The notes: generated from the sequence alone by a model not told the origin. A stretch of 5,160 nt of DNA from an uncultured Clostridia bacterium (GCA_947628385.1 CANQZS010000138.1:1-5160), one strand, 5' to 3'. Positions 1-5,160 are shown, counted from the first letter of the stretch. A program made the numbers and translations.

Positions 1-582
1 CGTGCCGCCCTCCGCAGCCATAAGATAATATTTGCCGCCAATTTTGTACATATGGGGACTTTCAAGGTATCTTCCTCCGGAGCCGTGCCAGATGCATTTT
101 GATGGGGAAAGCTTCTCCCCCGTTTCAATATTTATCTCGCACTGGACGACTCCGTGGTCGCCGTTATCATCGCTGCCGTTGCTGATGAAATATGTATGAC
201 CATTCTCAAAATAGAGAGACGGATCTATGCCGTCCTGCGCTACAGTAACGGGATCCGACCATTCGCCGTGAATATCATCGGTGTAAACGTAGAAATTCTC
301 GTGAGTGGTGTCGTTGGTAGTCACCATATAGAACCGCCCGTTATTGTAGCGTATAGTCGGTGCAAATACTCCGCCCGAACTGTTTATTTTTTCGAGCATT
401 ACCTGACTTTTCCTTGTGAGAACGTGACCTATCTGCTTCCAGTTCACAAGATCGCTGCTTTCAAACAATGGCACACCGGGGAAATACTGAAAAGAGCTGC
501 TTACAAGATAATATTTCCCCTCTGCAAAGCAAACGCTCGGATCGGGAAAAAATCCCTTAATGATCGGATTTAAATATTTCAA
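1..582 (-). CDS. GH43 beta-xylosidase / alpha-L-arabinofuranosidase-type glycosidase (N-terminal 194 residues; C-terminus beyond left edge)
   Basis: Glycoside hydrolase family 43 enzymes are inverting five-bladed beta-propellers that release xylose or arabinose from xylo-oligosaccharides or arabinoxylan. The visible protein opens NPIIKGFFPDPS and carries all three expected catalytic carboxylates. They are the base D14 in FPDPS, the pKa-modulating D120 in DGIDPSLYF, and the acid E174 in YLESPHMYK, followed by YYLMAAEGGT. FQYFPGVPLFESSDLVNW and GGVFAPTIRY are also typical of the group with an added C-terminal beta-sandwich, usually about 500-550 residues in all, so well over half is missing. 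The start is TTG: an in-frame TAG lies shortly upstream, no ATG or GTG intervenes, and GGGAGG sits 8 nt before the TTG. There is no signal peptide, so it probably acts on imported oligosaccharides in the cytoplasm. It lies 33 bp downstream of the CE2-like esterase and is very likely cotranscribed. The family call is firm; xylosidase versus arabinofuranosidase is not resolved. Confidence 0.93.
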   Translation of the reverse strand, partial: MKYLNPIIKGFFPDPSVCFAEGKYYLVSSSFQYFPGVPLFESSDLVNWKQIGHVLTRKSQVMLEKINSSGGVFAPTIRYNNGRFYMVTTNDTTHENFYVYTDDIHGEWSDPVTVAQDGIDPSLYFENGHTYFISNGSDDNGDHGVVQCEINIETGEKLSPSKCIWHGSGGRYLESPHMYKIGGKYYLMAAEGGT

Positions 583-590
583 AAGAACCG

Positions 591-596
591 CCTCCC
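591..596 (-). promoter_or_regulatory. Ribosome binding site that fixes the TTG start of the GH43 gene
   Basis: The minus strand reads GGGAGG here, a near-perfect Shine-Dalgarno core, followed by 8 nt and then TTG at 582. The reading frame is blocked upstream by a TAG, so this site decides that translation begins on TTG. Confidence 0.8.
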
Positions 597-615
597 TAAG
601 CTATCGTTAAATGGA

Positions 616-1674
616 TCATAATATTTCAGACATATTCTTTCTGATGAATTCCGTAAGCTCCTGCGCCATTTCGTTATGCTCCGGTATCCTTGGGTGCCCC
701 GGAGTAGCTGCGCCGTTCCTGCTGAACATATTGTGGTACGTCTTTATCCCCATGCCGTTAAGCTCGGCGGCGATCTCGTCTATGGCGTTATCCCAGTCGG
801 CGTCGTGCATAAGGACAGTGGTAGTCAGTATGAATCCTGCGGTTTTATAATGCCTGTCAAGATCCCTGACGATCTCTATGTATTTCCCTTTCCACTTTTT
901 GCGGTATTCCGGATCGGAAATGTTCCTGTCATTGGTCTTTGTTACGGCATTATGCTGATCGTTCTGTCCTATGGCAATAATTACAATATCCGGAACATAT
1001 CTTGAAAAATCCCATATCGTCGCCTCTCCTGCTTCGGGGAAATAGCAGGTCTTGTCATAAACGCTCTCCAGTCCCAAGGTATCGGGATAGTGGAAATAAC
1101 CCGTTCCGTCAAAAAGCGCTATCCCTCCCTGACAGATGTTATGTATCTGAGCGTTAAGAGCTCTTGCCGTCTGCATTACAAAGCTGTGCCATACATTGTC
1201 ATAAACGCTGTTGTGGTTTTCCGGATCGTTCTTTCCAACATATTCTACCGCTTCGGAGACCTCCCCGGCGCATACGCTGTCTCCGTAGACCTCGATCTTA
1301 AGCTCCGGAAGCGGTTCCGGTTCAAGGAATTCCCCGTCTGTCTCAAAGCCTCTTACGAACAGATAATAATTTGACGAATGGCGCTTGTAGATCACCGCGT
1401 CATGCTCACGGTTCTCAAGACCCCCCGCTATCGGAACGGTGATCTCCTTTCCGTTATTTTCGGCGATAAGCGGAACGGCGGTAATTTTTCCGTCTATTAC
1501 CGCGCCGATACTGACATTCCCCCACATTACCGAAGCAAGGAAGCTCATCGAAAGCGACGTTCCTCTGAATCTCAGCTTTATCTGAGAACCGGCATAATAC
1601 AGCCTTGTCTCATCGGCGGTCCTGTCATATCTGCCCATATAAAGTACCCTCTTGTCATCGTGCATAATTTTCAT
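616..1674 (-). CDS. Cytoplasmic CE2-like SGNH acetylesterase (acetyl-xylan/mannan-oligosaccharide esterase type)
   Basis: This 352-residue protein has the two-domain plan of carbohydrate esterase family 2. An N-terminal beta-sandwich covers roughly residues 10-118, with AGSQIKLRFRGTSLSMSF, a VIDGK strand and YKRHSSNYYLFVRGF. A C-terminal SGNH hydrolase domain covers about 126-350. The nucleophile is S133 in EVYGDSVCAGE, the oxyanion-hole glycine is in ICQGGIAL (about 183-184), the block III Asn is N238 in AIGQND, and the catalytic His is H327 in GHPRIPEH. The usual Asp three residues before that His is T324; some characterised CE2 enzymes, such as the Clostridium thermocellum one, work with a Ser-His dyad. 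CE2 enzymes remove O-acetyl groups from xylo-, manno- or gluco-oligosaccharides. No signal peptide is present. The upstream GTG at 1683 is in frame but only 1 nt from AGAGGG; the ATG at 1674, 10 nt away, is the better start. It is the first gene of a leftward operon with the GH43 gene. CE2-like is confident; the substrate is inferred. Confidence 0.88.
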   Translation of the reverse strand: MKIMHDDKRVLYMGRYDRTADETRLYYAGSQIKLRFRGTSLSMSFLASVMWGNVSIGAVIDGKITAVPLIAENNGKEITVPIAGGLENREHDAVIYKRHSSNYYLFVRGFETDGEFLEPEPLPELKIEVYGDSVCAGEVSEAVEYVGKNDPENHNSVYDNVWHSFVMQTARALNAQIHNICQGGIALFDGTGYFHYPDTLGLESVYDKTCYFPEAGEATIWDFSRYVPDIVIIAIGQNDQHNAVTKTNDRNISDPEYRKKWKGKYIEIVRDLDRHYKTAGFILTTTVLMHDADWDNAIDEIAAELNGMGIKTYHNMFSRNGAATPGHPRIPEHNEMAQELTEFIRKNMSEIL

Positions 1675-1684
1675 GCTTTTCACA

Positions 1685-1690
1685 CCCTCT
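1685..1690 (-). promoter_or_regulatory. Ribosome binding site of the CE2-like esterase gene
   Basis: AGAGGG on the minus strand lies 10 nt before the ATG at 1674 and only 1 nt before the in-frame GTG at 1683. The spacing favours the ATG, shortening the longest possible protein from 355 to 352 residues. Confidence 0.6.
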
Positions 1691-1724
1691 TAATAAATTG
1701 TGCATATTGTATGTATATAATTCA

Positions 1725-1753
1725 ATTTTACCACATATTAAAGGTTTTATCAA
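1725..1753 (-). promoter_or_regulatory. Sigma-A-type promoter for the leftward CE2-GH43 operon
   Basis: On the minus strand, a -35 box TTGATA (1748-1753) and a -10 box TAAAAT (1725-1730) are separated by exactly 17 bp. The -10 is preceded by TGG, giving the extended -10 form TGnTAAAAT. Transcription would start near 1717-1719, leaving a leader of about 45 nt before the esterase ATG. The background is very AT-rich, which raises the chance of accidental matches, but the box, spacer and extended -10 combination is good. Confidence 0.7.
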
Positions 1754-1796
1754 GCAATAACCAATAAATAAATTAAAAAAGTTATAAAAAATGTCA

Positions 1797-1825
1797 TTAT
1801 TTATTTTGATAAAATAATGTATAAT
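1797..1825 (+). promoter_or_regulatory. Candidate promoter for the rightward GH9-lipoprotein operon
   Basis: A perfect -10 hexamer TATAAT lies at 1820-1825 on the plus strand. The best -35 at a 17-bp spacer is the weak TTATTT (1797-1802). Transcription would start near 1832 and give a leader of about 65 nt ahead of the GH9 ATG. The poor -35 suggests either an activator-dependent promoter or a different start, so this is less certain than the opposing promoter. Confidence 0.45.
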
Positions 1826-1838
1826 ATATGTAAGGATA

Positions 1839-1878
1839 ATTGTAAACTTTTTCATTATCGGAACGCGCTATTGTAAAC
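1839..1878 (+). repeat. Direct repeat ATTGTAAAC, two copies 31 bp apart; candidate operator
   Basis: ATTGTAAAC occurs at 1839-1847 and again at 1870-1878, both on the plus strand, with start points 31 bp apart, close to three helical turns. Both copies lie between the TATAAT box and the GH9 Shine-Dalgarno. TGTAAAC also resembles a half-site of LacI/GalR-type operators (TGTAAACGTTTACA-like), but neither copy is a full palindrome. The repeat is seen directly; a regulatory role is inferred. Confidence 0.45.
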
Positions 1879-1898
1879 CTGCCAAAGGGGGCGGTAGA

Positions 1899-3509
1899 AT
1901 GGTAAAAAAGATCATCTTCAATCAAATAGGATATATTGACAAAATGCCAAAAAAAGCATACCTTACCGGCTCCTCAGATTCGTTCCAGATAATCAGGGCA
2001 AAGGGCGGGAAAACCGTTTTTTCAGGTACGCCCTCCCAAGCCGTTTATGATCCGGCTTCCGGAGATACCGTCTCGCTCATAGACTTTTCCGGATTAAGCG
2101 AACACGGAGAATTCTGCATAAAAGCCGGAATAAAAAAGTCCCGACCGTTCACAATATCCGCAGATCCGTATAAAAAGCTGAAAACGGATCTTCTCAAAGG
2201 TCTTTATTATAACCGCTGCTCAGCTCTTGACGAGCGCTTCGCCGGAGAATATTGCCACGGTCAGTGCCACAGCGAGCTGATACCGCTGTTCGAGAACAAC
2301 TCCATAAAGCTCGATGTTTCAGGCGGCTGGCATGACTCGGGAGGATACGGTAAATATTCCGTCTGCACCTGCGTTGCAATTGGACATCTCCTGTATGCCT
2401 TTTCGCTCTTTCCGGAACGCTTTTCCGACCGTACCGGTATCCCCGGCTCGGGAAGCAGGATACCGGATATACTTATCGAATGCCGCGTAGGTCTTGAATG
2501 GCTGCTGAAAATGCAGACAAGAGACGGCGGCGTATATCACAAGATCGCTCCTATGACGGCTACTCCGCTGGTCATGCCTGAGGACGACGACGTCCAGCAA
2601 TATGTTTTTCCGCACTCCCACCAAGCGGCGACTTGCTTCTGCGCGGTCGCTGCACTGGCTTCAAGAGTTTACGCTCCATACGACGCGGAATTTTCCGGCA
2701 GGCTCAATACGGCTTCAATAAACGCATGGATATGGCTTATGAACAATCCGGAATATAAGCCCTTTGTGAACCCTCCTACAACAATAATAAGCGCGGCGGG
2801 AGATTTTTTTGACAACAATAACGATGACGATATGTTCTGGGCGGTCTGTGAACTTTATGAGACCACCGGAGACGAAATGTTCCACGATAAGATACGCGAG
2901 CTCTGCGGGAATGTAAAGCTTACCGGATTCCTTAACAGGGATAACGGCGGCTTCGGCTCGCTGGCATATATATTCGGCAGCCGTCCAAAGGATAAAAAGG
3001 TCGAGCACGCCATAAAGCTGCAATTCCGTATAAGAGCGGACGATCTTTGCGCTCTCGCCGAGCAAAGCGGCTACGGAACGGCAAAATCCGAAAACGACTA
3101 TATACGCGGCAGCAATATGTATTCCATGACCGACAGTATGCTGCTTATAACGGCACATAAGCTTTTCGGATCCAAGGAATACGTTGACACGGCATATGAA
3201 CAGTTCGGATATGTTCTGGGTAAAAATCCTATGGGGATATGCTTCATTACGGGCATGGGAAGCGACAGTGTAAAGCATCCTCATCACAGACCGTCGGAGG
3301 CTGACGACATTGACGAGCCTGTTCCGGGACTGCTCGTCTGCGGACCAAATAAGCGTTCTCAGGATAAATTTACTCAGTGGAACATTCCGTCTGAGGAATT
3401 CCCCGCAAAATGCTATTATGACATTGTATACAGCTTTTCAACGAATGAGGCGACGATATACTGTAATTCGGCAGCGGTATTTGTTGCAGCGTTCTTTGAC
3501 GGCAATTAA
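1899..3509 (+). CDS. GH9 cellulase/cellodextrinase-type protein with an altered catalytic-base motif
   Basis: GH9 enzymes are inverting beta-1,4-glucanases with an (alpha/alpha)6 barrel. Residues about 3-87 form the N-terminal Ig-like module (FNQIGYIDKMPKKAYL to KSRPFTIS) and about 90-532 the catalytic domain. Recognisable blocks are VSGGWHDSGGYGKYS (141-154), FWAVCELYETTGDEMF, YVLGKNPMGICFITG, KHPHHRPSEADDIDEPVPGL with H462, H463 and R464, and STNEATIYCN with the catalytic acid E517. The canonical HDAGDYG motif is HDSGGYG, so D146 is kept but the base aspartate is G149; activity is therefore in doubt. C107 and C123-H124 resemble the structural zinc ligands of some GH9 enzymes, a tentative comparison. 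At 536 residues it is close to the cell-associated GH9 cellodextrinases of rumen Clostridia such as Butyrivibrio Ced1. There is no signal peptide, dockerin or CBM, implying cytoplasmic work on cello- or gluco-oligosaccharides. The ATG follows AAAGGGGG by 7 nt. It is first in an operon with the lipoprotein gene. Confidence 0.92.
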   Translation: MVKKIIFNQIGYIDKMPKKAYLTGSSDSFQIIRAKGGKTVFSGTPSQAVYDPASGDTVSLIDFSGLSEHGEFCIKAGIKKSRPFTISADPYKKLKTDLLKGLYYNRCSALDERFAGEYCHGQCHSELIPLFENNSIKLDVSGGWHDSGGYGKYSVCTCVAIGHLLYAFSLFPERFSDRTGIPGSGSRIPDILIECRVGLEWLLKMQTRDGGVYHKIAPMTATPLVMPEDDDVQQYVFPHSHQAATCFCAVAALASRVYAPYDAEFSGRLNTASINAWIWLMNNPEYKPFVNPPTTIISAAGDFFDNNNDDDMFWAVCELYETTGDEMFHDKIRELCGNVKLTGFLNRDNGGFGSLAYIFGSRPKDKKVEHAIKLQFRIRADDLCALAEQSGYGTAKSENDYIRGSNMYSMTDSMLLITAHKLFGSKEYVDTAYEQFGYVLGKNPMGICFITGMGSDSVKHPHHRPSEADDIDEPVPGLLVCGPNKRSQDKFTQWNIPSEEFPAKCYYDIVYSFSTNEATIYCNSAAVFVAAFFDGN

Positions 3510-3527
3510 CAAATAAAACGCTATAAA

Positions 3528-3532
3528 AAGGA
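3528..3532 (+). promoter_or_regulatory. Ribosome binding site that sets the lipoprotein start at 3542
   Basis: AAGGA ends directly against an in-frame ATG at 3533, which leaves no spacer, and lies 9 nt before the next in-frame ATG at 3542. Normal spacing therefore favours 3542, removing the residues MIK from the longest possible protein. Confidence 0.65.
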
Positions 3533-3541
3533 ATGATAAAA

Positions 3542-4852
3542 ATGTCTTTCAAAATAAAAAAATGCACAGCTTGTGCTGCCGCGCTGCTCGTATGTGCTTC
3601 AATGCTTTCAGCCTGCGGCGGCAGGATCGCCTCCGATGACGGCGGAGAAACGCTCGTCGGCGGTGACGGCACATCAGCGGCTGCGGAAGCTTCCCAGCCC
3701 GTGACTATGGCTTCAGATACGTCAAACGACGTTGATCCAAGCGTTCCAGTAGATCTTAATGAAAGGGTGTCGGATAAAATGTACAACAGAGCTATACTGA
3801 GCGAGGGAAACACCGTTCGTCTCGCGGCGGCAATGAAAAAGGCAAAAAACGGTGAAAAGATCACGGTAGGAGTCATAGGCGGCTCAATAACTCAGGGAAG
3901 TCTTGCTTCGATCCCCGCAAACTGCTATGCTTCAAAATTCAACGACTGGTGGCAGAATAAATTCCCCGGAAATGTTGATTTCGTAAATGCCGGCATAGGC
4001 GGAACGAACAGCTATCTTGGCGTTCACCGTGTGGACGAGCAGCTTCTTTCCTATAAGCCCGATGTGGTCATCATGGAATTTTCGGTAAATGACACCGACA
4101 AGGTAATGAACAAGTATTCCTACGACAGCCTTGTAAGGAAGATCCTTGCCTGCGAGTCGGATCCTGCCGTTATTCTCCTTTTCACCACCATGGAGGACGG
4201 CACAAGTCTTCAGGACGTTCACAAGGAGATCGGCGCGGCTTACGATCTGCCAATGATAAGCTATCATGACGCCGTATATCCCGAGGTCGCTGCCGGAACT
4301 CTCAACTGGAAGGATATTTCTCCGGACAATATCCACCCCAACGACGCGGGTCATGAGATCATAAATCAGATAATCAGCCGTTATCTTGACGGTGTTTACA
4401 ACGATCTTGATTCCATTACGGAAGAGCCCTCTGCATTTACTGCGGAAGCCTTTACAAAGGATTATTATGCAGATGCAAAAATGCTAAGTGCTGCGGACAT
4501 TACCGCAGTTTTCTCTGACGGCTTTGAGGTAGTAGAAAAGGATTTTTACGATCAGTTCCACAACAACTGGAAGACTGTTTCCGGAGGAAGAATTACCTTT
4601 GAATTAGAGTGCAGCAATCTCGGGTTCTTTTTTATGCGCACCACAGACGGCAAGGGCGGCAAGTTTGAGGTATATGTTGACGGAACAAAGAAAGGCACTC
4701 TCAATGCTGATTTCACCGGCGGCTGGGGAAATTACGGAGAGACTCAGCAAGTACTTTTTGCGGCTGAGCGCACAAAGCACACTATTGAAGTAAAGCCTGC
4801 TGAGGGCAGTGAGGACAAAGGACTCACGATACTTGGACTTATGGCAAGCTGA
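3542..4852 (+). CDS. Exported SGNH/GDSL-type carbohydrate esterase lipoprotein with C-terminal beta-sandwich
   Basis: The 436-residue precursor starts with a lipoprotein signal: MSFKIKK, a hydrophobic stretch, and the lipobox LSAC with C25 as the lipidated residue. An Asp/Ser/Ala-rich linker follows to about residue 75, then an SGNH hydrolase domain (about 85-288). Its blocks are GGSITQG with nucleophile S115, NAGIGGTNS with oxyanion-hole G151, EFSVND with N183, and DNIHPNDAGH with D262 and H265, so the full Ser-Asp-His set is present. Block I reads GGS rather than GDS, common in this clade. A C-terminal domain (about 297-436), including FYVDG-like strands (KFEVYVDGTKKG) and HTIEVKP, looks like a carbohydrate-esterase beta-sandwich. 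It most likely removes acetyl groups from plant glycan at the cell surface; I cannot assign a CE family number or substrate. It lies 32 bp after the GH9 gene and is the only product here with an export signal. It is followed by a hairpin terminator. Confidence 0.88.
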   Translation: MSFKIKKCTACAAALLVCASMLSACGGRIASDDGGETLVGGDGTSAAAEASQPVTMASDTSNDVDPSVPVDLNERVSDKMYNRAILSEGNTVRLAAAMKKAKNGEKITVGVIGGSITQGSLASIPANCYASKFNDWWQNKFPGNVDFVNAGIGGTNSYLGVHRVDEQLLSYKPDVVIMEFSVNDTDKVMNKYSYDSLVRKILACESDPAVILLFTTMEDGTSLQDVHKEIGAAYDLPMISYHDAVYPEVAAGTLNWKDISPDNIHPNDAGHEIINQIISRYLDGVYNDLDSITEEPSAFTAEAFTKDYYADAKMLSAADITAVFSDGFEVVEKDFYDQFHNNWKTVSGGRITFELECSNLGFFFMRTTDGKGGKFEVYVDGTKKGTLNADFTGGWGNYGETQQVLFAAERTKHTIEVKPAEGSEDKGLTILGLMAS

Positions 4853-4880
4853 TACAGGGAGTTCGATCATATAAATAGTA

Positions 4881-4917
4881 TTTAAGCGAGGGAAAGCTTT
4901 TCTTTCCCTCGCTTAAA
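4881..4917 (+). terminator. Strong hairpin at the end of the GH9-lipoprotein operon
   Basis: A perfect 16-bp inverted repeat (4881-4896 against 4902-4917) encloses a CTTTT loop, with the GC-rich core GCGAGGGAAAG/CTTTCCCTCGC. It begins 28 bp after the lipoprotein stop codon. The stem is flanked by A/T-rich sequence, but no clean run of T follows it on the plus strand (AATTTAATG). It may terminate in both directions or act as a 3'-end stabilising stem. Confidence 0.75.
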
Positions 4918-4920
4918 ATT

Positions 4921-4955
4921 TAATGCGTAATTCGTAATGCGTAATGCGTAATTAG
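4921..4955. repeat. Heptanucleotide tandem repeat A (TAATGCG-type, five units)
   Basis: Five consecutive 7-nt units read TAATGCG, TAATTCG, TAATGCG, TAATGCG and TAATTAG. The array begins 3 bp after the terminator stem and is non-coding. A further CGTAATTA appears at 4991-4998, as if a fragment of the same motif had been left beyond the second array. Confidence 0.85.
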
Positions 4956-4957
4956 TG

Positions 4958-4985
4958 TTGAGAGTTAAGAGTTGAGAGTTGAGAT
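4958..4985. repeat. Heptanucleotide tandem repeat B (TTGAGAG-type, four units)
   Basis: Four consecutive 7-nt units read TTGAGAG, TTAAGAG, TTGAGAG and TTGAGAT. The array starts 2 bp after repeat A and has the same period but an unrelated unit. It is non-coding. Short heptanucleotide arrays in intergenic DNA are known as STRR elements in filamentous cyanobacteria; any relation to those is only by period. Confidence 0.85.
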
Positions 4986-5085
4986 AAATACGTAATTAAA
5001 AAAATCATCTAAAATCTAAAGTTATATGATCCTTAGTAACCAAGTACAAAACTAACTATATTTTACTATTATGTAATATTACGCT
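4986..5085. other. AT-rich intergenic stretch without a recognisable gene
   Basis: I see no Shine-Dalgarno site with a sustained reading frame on either strand, and no RNA gene. The only local structure is the 10-bp perfect palindrome GTAATATTAC at 5073-5082, sitting at the border with the purine-rich segment that follows. AT-rich DNA yields such palindromes readily. Confidence 0.5.
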
Positions 5086-5160
5086 CCGAGAGATTAGCAA
5101 GGAAAGGGGTGGAGGTTTAGGGAAAGGGGAGCGCGAGGGGAAAACCGCAAGGAGGCGGGG
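5086..5160 (+). other. Purine-rich, G-tract-rich segment entering from the right edge
   Basis: Composition changes abruptly from AT-rich to strongly purine-biased on the plus strand. G runs of three or more occur at 5106-5109, 5120-5122, 5126-5129, 5137-5140 and 5157-5160. The first four runs, with loops of 10, 3 and 7 nt, could in principle fold as a G-quadruplex. The identity of the segment cannot be told because the window ends inside it; it may be part of a dispersed element. Confidence 0.45.

Noticed and set aside
154..573. Plus-strand open frame of 139 codons
   Set aside because: It is antisense to the GH43 gene, whose minus-strand frame shows all catalytic motifs; no convincing ribosome binding site precedes this frame.
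1378..1767. Plus-strand open frame of 129 codons
   Set aside because: It overlaps the CE2-like gene antisense and runs into the divergent promoter region; no family resemblance.
1655..1855. Minus-strand 66-codon frame rich in I, N, F and Y
   Set aside because: It lies mostly in AT-rich promoter DNA and overlaps the esterase start; its composition is simply translated AT-rich sequence.
1684..1898. Riboswitch or structured leader in the intergenic region
   Set aside because: I found no strong conserved-looking stems or terminator-antiterminator pair; only promoters and a direct repeat are supportable.
2715..3287. Minus-strand open frame of 190 codons
   Set aside because: It is antisense to the conserved core of the GH9 gene and shows no protein-family features.
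3370..3876. Minus-strand open frame of 168 codons spanning the GH9-lipoprotein junction
   Set aside because: It lies across two well-supported plus-strand genes; its Ser/Pro-rich stretch mirrors the lipoprotein linker codons.
3932..4354. Minus-strand open frame of 140 codons
   Set aside because: It is antisense to the SGNH catalytic domain, whose blocks I-V are all in the plus frame.
4921..4985. CRISPR array
   Set aside because: The units are 7 nt with no spacers; this is a simple tandem repeat, not a repeat-spacer array.
5056..5160. Minus-strand frame open from the right edge to a TAG at 5056
   Set aside because: The translation is Pro/Ser/Leu-rich, as expected from pyrimidine-rich DNA, and has no recognisable motif. 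It could be a gene end, but the evidence is too thin to call.

Overview
The window looks like a plant-polysaccharide utilisation locus from a low-to-moderate GC Gram-positive gut or rumen bacterium, most likely a member of the Clostridia such as Ruminococcus or a relative. This rests on protein style (a ruminal-type non-secreted GH9, a GH43 of the 'NPII.GFFPDPS' type, CE2-like and other SGNH esterases, a lipobox ending LSAC), strong purine-rich Shine-Dalgarno sites, and very AT-rich intergenic DNA. The genus is inferred from family resemblance, not shown by a marker gene.

Layout: two operons diverge from an AT-rich control region at about 1684-1898. Leftwards (minus strand) runs a CE2-like SGNH acetylesterase (616-1674). 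After a 33-bp gap comes a GH43 beta-xylosidase/alpha-L-arabinofuranosidase-type enzyme, which starts on TTG at 582 and runs off the left edge. Rightwards (plus strand) runs a GH9 cellulase/cellodextrinase-type protein (1899-3509), then after 32 bp an exported SGNH esterase lipoprotein (3542-4852). A 16-bp perfect hairpin (4881-4917) closes that operon. The last 240 bp hold no credible gene: two back-to-back heptanucleotide tandem repeats (4921-4985), an AT-rich stretch, and an abrupt purine-rich, G-tract-rich segment at the right edge.

How the genes fit together (inference): only the second plus-strand product carries an export signal. The esterase lipoprotein would deacetylate or de-esterify glycan at the cell surface. 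Imported oligosaccharides would then be trimmed in the cytoplasm by the CE2-like esterase, the GH43 and the GH9 protein. No transporter, regulator, dockerin or cohesin is visible here. The acetylated substrate could be a xylan, glucomannan or xyloglucan; the sequence does not decide this.

Most notable: the GH9 protein keeps its catalytic acid (E517) and its HHRPS signature, but the normally invariant DAGD catalytic-base motif reads D-S-G-G, so the base aspartate is a glycine. The CE2-like esterase also lacks the aspartate of the usual D-x-x-H motif. The two esterases carry similar beta-sandwich modules at opposite ends of their SGNH domains. A 9-bp direct repeat 31 bp apart lies in the leader of the GH9 operon and is a candidate operator.
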